This document shows positions 59,938-64,000 of a DNA stretch of 64,000 nt, piece by piece. Every line of letters starts with the position of its first letter. Positions within the stretch are counted from its first letter, which is position 1. The notes under the pieces were generated by a model. That model made no database searches, had not been told where the DNA came from, and saw only the letters and a list, made by a program, of their open reading frames with translations. The DNA comes from an uncultured Mucilaginibacter sp. (GTDB lineage Bacteria; Bacteroidota; Bacteroidia; Sphingobacteriales; Sphingobacteriaceae). Both the position numbers and the translations under genes were made by a program. The stretch covers positions 248,001-312,000 of the forward strand of contig CAJYJH010000065.1 of assembly GCA_913775265.1 (NCBI GenBank), in the 5' to 3' direction.

Positions 59938-60078
59938 GTAAATTTATCCTTGTATACAAAGATACTTAATTGCAAAAGCAATGCCTAATGTTAAGGGTAG
60001 GCATACATTTTCTTGCAAAAGATTGATGCAGTTTTTGAATGGAATCTAAGTGTTTAACGCACTATAGCGACCAAGGGC

Positions 60079-61002
60079 TTATTGTTGCAAAGTCTGGTAC
60101 AATGTACCATTCGCAGGGTCGGCCTGGTTTAAAATATTCATCGCTTGCACCTTTTCCTGTGGGCTTGCCTTCGCAAAAATTGCGACCAGCTCACTGCGCT
60201 TGGCCGAAAAGAAAACCGTAGGCAATGTGGCTCCAACGCGCACCCTATCCAGCTGTGTAAGTACAGGCAAAGCTGATAAGATAGCCTTTCGACCGTTGGC
60301 AGCATTATCGGCCATGGCATCTAAACCTAAACGATGATAGGTGTATAAAAACTCACGTAATGGAATGTAAGTTTTGTTGATGGTGTTTTCGGAAAGCCAG
60401 TAGCGGTTGGTGTTATTATCAAATGCTTTCCAGCCTTTGTATGATGAACTTTGTGCGTTAATTACTACCGTTTGTGCGTTTGCATAGTAGGCAGTGCCAC
60501 CAAACCTCGAAAAGCTATCATAATCAAAAGCCATAATCATGTAGGCATAAAATGCCATCACTGAGCTTAGATTGCTTTCAAAGGTTTGGTTATTAAAGTC
60601 GATGGTCTGCCCCTCGGTATACGAAAAATCAAAATCGCGGTCGTTTATACTCAGTAGCGGTGTATTGTAAGATGCATTGTAAACCGGCCGGGTGGATTGT
60701 ATTTGTAACTCGCCGCTAAAACTGGTGCCATTATCCCAGGCGGTGATGGTAAGAATAAAACTACAATCAATCTTTTCCTGGGGTTGTATAGCATCTGCAC
60801 TCCACTTGCGGCCGTTCAAAAACTCGCGCATAGCAGTTTGCAATGAATTAAAAATGCGCTTATTGGTCGTCGCAATTTTGGGCGACAAAACCTCTACCCG
60901 TGCATTTAAATCCTGAGCTGAGGCAGTTACACTCATCACACTCACTAAAACAAACCACAACAGCTTTTTTATCATACCACTAATGTTATCACTTTTTGGC
61001 AA
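60079..61002 (-). CDS. DUF4835 family protein
   Basis: QDLNARVEVLSPKIATTNKRIFNSLQTAMREFLNGRKWSAD...; adjacent to coaBC. Confidence 0.85.
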   Translation of the reverse strand: MPKSDNISGMIKKLLWFVLVSVMSVTASAQDLNARVEVLSPKIATTNKRIFNSLQTAMREFLNGRKWSADAIQPQEKIDCSFILTITAWDNGTSFSGELQIQSTRPVYNASYNTPLLSINDRDFDFSYTEGQTIDFNNQTFESNLSSVMAFYAYMIMAFDYDSFSRFGGTAYYANAQTVVINAQSSSYKGWKAFDNNTNRYWLSENTINKTYIPLREFLYTYHRLGLDAMADNAANGRKAILSALPVLTQLDRVRVGATLPTVFFSAKRSELVAIFAKASPQEKVQAMNILNQADPANGTLYQTLQQ

Positions 61003-62171
61003 ATGTCTGCAGCAACCTGCTCTTTGCTTTTAGTATCAAAACTTGTTTTATGCAACGCACGGTCAATAATAGTCACTTTATTCGTGTCTACCTGAAAGCC
61101 TGCACCTTTATCGTTTAGCGAATTCAACACAATCAAGTCCAGGTTCTTCTTCTGTAGCTTTTCAATTGCATTCTGCTCTTCGTTCTGAGTTTCTAAAGCA
61201 AAACCTACCAAAATTTGCCCCGAGCGTTTATGCTGACCTAAAGTTTTTAAAATATCAGTCGTCTTTTTAAGTTCGACGCTAAAGCTATCGGTCTGCTTTT
61301 TAATCTTTTGCGCTGATACATTTACCGGTGTGTAGTCGGCTACGGCAGCACTCATTATACAAATATCTGCAGTCTCAAATTGGTACGTACAGGCCTCCAG
61401 CATCTCAGCTGCTGATACGGTATCTATCCGGGTAATGTTGTGTTGTTTACTGGTTTGTGCTGTTGGTCCGGTAACCAAAGTAACCGCTGCGCCCTGTTTA
61501 GCCATTTCGTCAGCAATGGCAAAGCCCATTTTACCCGACGAATGATTGCCGATAAAGCGCACCGGATCAATAGCTTCGTAAGTAGGTCCGGCAGTAATCA
61601 ATACCTTCTTACCTGATAATGGGAGCTGTTGTTGATCTGTAGCAGTAATAAAATCTAAGATAGTTTCAGGTTCTGCCATCCGGCCCTCGCCATGTAGCCC
61701 GCTGGCCAGCTCGCCGGTACCAGGATGAATCATGAGATTACCGTAGCTTTGTAGTTTATTGACGTTGTTTAGTGTAGCAGGATGCCGCCACATATCCAAA
61801 TCCATTGCTGGCGCAAAATATACCGGGCATTTGGCCGACAGATAAGTAGCCATTAATAAGTTATCGCACTGCCCATTGGCCATTTTAGCCAAAGTATTGG
61901 CACTGGCCGGGGCGATAATGAATAGATCTGCCCAAAGGCCTAATTCTACGTGATTATTCCAGCTACCGGTATCGGCATCAAAATACTTAACCAGTACTGG
62001 TTTTTTAGATAAGGTCGATAAAGTTAATGGAGTAATAAATTGTGTAGCATCCGGGGTCATCACTACCTGCACTTCGGCTTCGGCCTTAATCAATAGCCGT
62101 ACCAGCGAAGCTGTTTTATAAGCGGCAATGCTTCCGCACACTCCTAAAATGATTTTTTTGCCTTTGAGCAT
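60972..62171 (-). CDS. coaBC: Bifunctional phosphopantothenoylcysteine decarboxylase/phosphopantothenate-cysteine ligase
   Basis: MLKGKKIILGVCGSIAAYKTASLVRLLIKAEAEVQVVMTPDA; PAMDLDMW; ITAGPTYEAIDPVRFIGNHSSGKMG. Confidence 0.94.
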   Translation of the reverse strand: MLKGKKIILGVCGSIAAYKTASLVRLLIKAEAEVQVVMTPDATQFITPLTLSTLSKKPVLVKYFDADTGSWNNHVELGLWADLFIIAPASANTLAKMANGQCDNLLMATYLSAKCPVYFAPAMDLDMWRHPATLNNVNKLQSYGNLMIHPGTGELASGLHGEGRMAEPETILDFITATDQQQLPLSGKKVLITAGPTYEAIDPVRFIGNHSSGKMGFAIADEMAKQGAAVTLVTGPTAQTSKQHNITRIDTVSAAEMLEACTYQFETADICIMSAAVADYTPVNVSAQKIKKQTDSFSVELKKTTDILKTLGQHKRSGQILVGFALETQNEEQNAIEKLQKKNLDLIVLNSLNDKGAGFQVDTNKVTIIDRALHKTSFDTKSKEQVAADICQKVITLVV

Positions 62172-62235
62172 GCACAAAAATATCAATAAAAGCCGAAACT
62201 ATCCGGGCATTATCATTGGCTGCGATACCAACAAA

Positions 62236-62265
62236 AAAGCCGGCTGTTTAACAGGCCGGCTTTCA
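62236..62265. terminator. Terminator-like hairpin
   Basis: aaaagccggctgtttaacaggccggcttt. Confidence 0.6.
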
Positions 62266-62282
62266 TTATCAAAGTTTGATAG

Positions 62283-62621
62283 TTATTCTTTGTTTGGATT
62301 GCGGAAGTAAACCTTGTTTTCTAAAAATTCCTGAACGGCTACTAAAGTAGGTTTAGGCATACGCTCGTAATGTTTAGAAATTTCAATTTGCTCGCGGTTT
62401 TCAAAAACCTCTTCCAGGTTGTCATTTGAAGATGCAAACTCAGAAAGTTTATGGTGCAATTCTTCTTTGATGTTGTTAGAGATTTGATTAGCGCGTTTAG
62501 ACATTACCACGATAGACTCATACAAGTTATTTGTTGATTTATCCAAGTCGCGTAAATCGCGTGTTACTGTACTGCTGGCCACAGTGGGCTTATTATTGTT
62601 ATTATTAATAGTGTTGCTCAT
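62283..62621 (-). CDS. RNA polymerase omega/Rpb6-like subunit
   Basis: NLYESIVVMSKRANQISNNIKEELHHKL; location between bamD-like and coaBC. Confidence 0.8.
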   Translation of the reverse strand: MSNTINNNNNKPTVASSTVTRDLRDLDKSTNNLYESIVVMSKRANQISNNIKEELHHKLSEFASSNDNLEEVFENREQIEISKHYERMPKPTLVAVQEFLENKVYFRNPNKE

Positions 62622-62632
62622 GTGTATATTTT

Positions 62633-63568
62633 TTATTGTTGCGGACTTCTTTGATTGTGTTTATCTTGAATAGACTGTTGTTGCGGTGCTTTGGCAGTAT
62701 CCTTATCAGCTAACTTTTTAGCCAGTTTACCTTCGGCAGCTAATTCAGCCAGGTAACGTTTTGCATTAACAATGCCACGTTCGCTGTCTTTACGGTAATC
62801 AGCGGCTTCACGGGTATATTTACTGCTTGGATATTTTTCGGCAAACTGGTCAGCGTAAGTCATGGTTTGCGTAAACCGGTCTTCCTGGCGTAGCTGATTA
62901 CTATTTTTGGCATACAGATATTGAGCTCTTACAATTAAAAACTCCATTTCTTCAGCATATTTGGTATCCGGGTAATCGCGTAAGGCATTGTTGAATGCCA
63001 TAACTGCTGAAAGGTAGTCGCCAATGTCGAGGTAAAGCTTGGCATTTTCGTAAGCCTTAGTCTCCAGCTTGTCGCGTAAATTTTGTATTAGCTTGCTCGC
63101 TTCGGCACTACGGTCACTTTTAGGGTACAAGTTGATAAACAACTGTAGCGACTCAATAGCTTTAGTCGTGTTTTCCTGATCTAATGATGCGTTAGGCGAA
63201 TCTAAGTAAAAGCAATAAGCATGCATATACCTGCATTCTTCGGCACGAGTACTGGTTGGGTATAAATCGGCAAAGTTTTTAAAATGGTAGCGTGCCGAAG
63301 TATAGTCCTTAGTGTAATAGTTAGCGTAGGCATAGTAGTAAAATAAATCTTCCGCCTCACTTAAACCACGATATTTCGGTGTTAACAATTCAAAAAGCTC
63401 TAACGCTTTAGAATAGTTTTTTTTATTATAGAATTTGACGGCCTGTTGGTATTGTTTAGCCCGGTCGTTACTTGCCTTTAGCTTTTCGTAGCTGCTTTTA
63501 CAGCTGCCCACCACAAGCATAGACGAAATTAACAGGCCACCAATAATGGCACGTTGCGTTTTAAACAT
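62633..63568 (-). CDS. bamD: Outer membrane protein assembly factor BamD-like lipoprotein
   Basis: Lipobox VGSCKSSYEK; TPR-like repeats KFYNKKNYSKALELFELLTPKYRG... Confidence 0.87.
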   Translation of the reverse strand: MFKTQRAIIGGLLISSMLVVGSCKSSYEKLKASNDRAKQYQQAVKFYNKKNYSKALELFELLTPKYRGLSEAEDLFYYYAYANYYTKDYTSARYHFKNFADLYPTSTRAEECRYMHAYCFYLDSPNASLDQENTTKAIESLQLFINLYPKSDRSAEASKLIQNLRDKLETKAYENAKLYLDIGDYLSAVMAFNNALRDYPDTKYAEEMEFLIVRAQYLYAKNSNQLRQEDRFTQTMTYADQFAEKYPSSKYTREAADYRKDSERGIVNAKRYLAELAAEGKLAKKLADKDTAKAPQQQSIQDKHNQRSPQQ

Positions 63569-64000
63569 CCTGCAAAGATAATTATATAATGTAAATCAGT
63601 CAATTATTATTTGAGCGCTAAATTAAACGGAACGCAGCTTTGTAAAGTATGTACTTGTTGTATTTAACACCTTTTAACTAAATGGTGACGTTATTGCTTC
63701 CAACAGATACTCACGTGCCCAGTTATTATGATGGGTCAATGATGGTTCAGCTTTTATGAATGAAAAGATAACGCAGGGCTGAATGGATGACTTGCTATAT
63801 ATTAATAACCTTAAATCTGTGTGCAAGGGTACCTCGTACTGATCCCTAAATAAGACAAGGGTTTGTCAATATATAGTACATTAAGGTTTCCAATCTCGGA
63901 AAGCAAAGTGTACCTACCTAATAAAGGCAGGTTACATGTCAATCAAAACAAGACAGTGAAGGCTATATGTATTAAGTAAGGAAGCGTTCATTAAAGCACT

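Noticed and set aside
1-64000. CRISPR arrays, tRNA or rRNA genes
   Set aside because: No regularly spaced identical repeats and no cloverleaf or rRNA sequence recognised by eye. tRNAscan/Infernal would be needed for certainty.

Overview
This 64 kb window is a Bacteroidota chromosome segment, most like Sphingobacteriaceae (Mucilaginibacter/Pedobacter type) judging by gene content, SusC/SusD genes and TAnnTTTG promoters. It is gene-dense and mostly conserved: ybaB, aconitase, gluQ-like, map, gpsA, DEAD-box helicase, truA, ftsX-DUF3098-uppP-truB-ribF, ettA, clpC, fabI, recN, coaBC, rpoZ-like and bamD-like. Two accessory loci are present. The first (2.3-12.6 kb) has SusC/SusD, a DUF5689 protein, a calcineurin phosphoesterase, a GDPD and a formylglycine-generating-enzyme-like protein. 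The second (14.5-24.4 kb) is a pectin/rhamnogalacturonan-type set (GH43, GH2, rhamnose mutarotase, GH106-like, GH51). The most unusual signal is a family of GC-rich hairpin-plus-G-tract repeats linked to small DUF559 (Vsr-like, PD-(D/E)XK) nuclease genes. One nuclease ORF sits between inverted copies downstream of an rRNA methyltransferase. A second is bounded by 39-bp inverted repeats (35/39 identical) and fused in frame to the C-terminus of TruB, ending 3 nt before the ribF start codon. A solo related repeat lies in frame inside truA. I read this as a possible nuclease-associated mobile repeat system, analogous in logic to REP/RAYT. That interpretation is inference. No rRNA, tRNA or CRISPR array was recognised. 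All family calls come from reading the translations; no database search was run.
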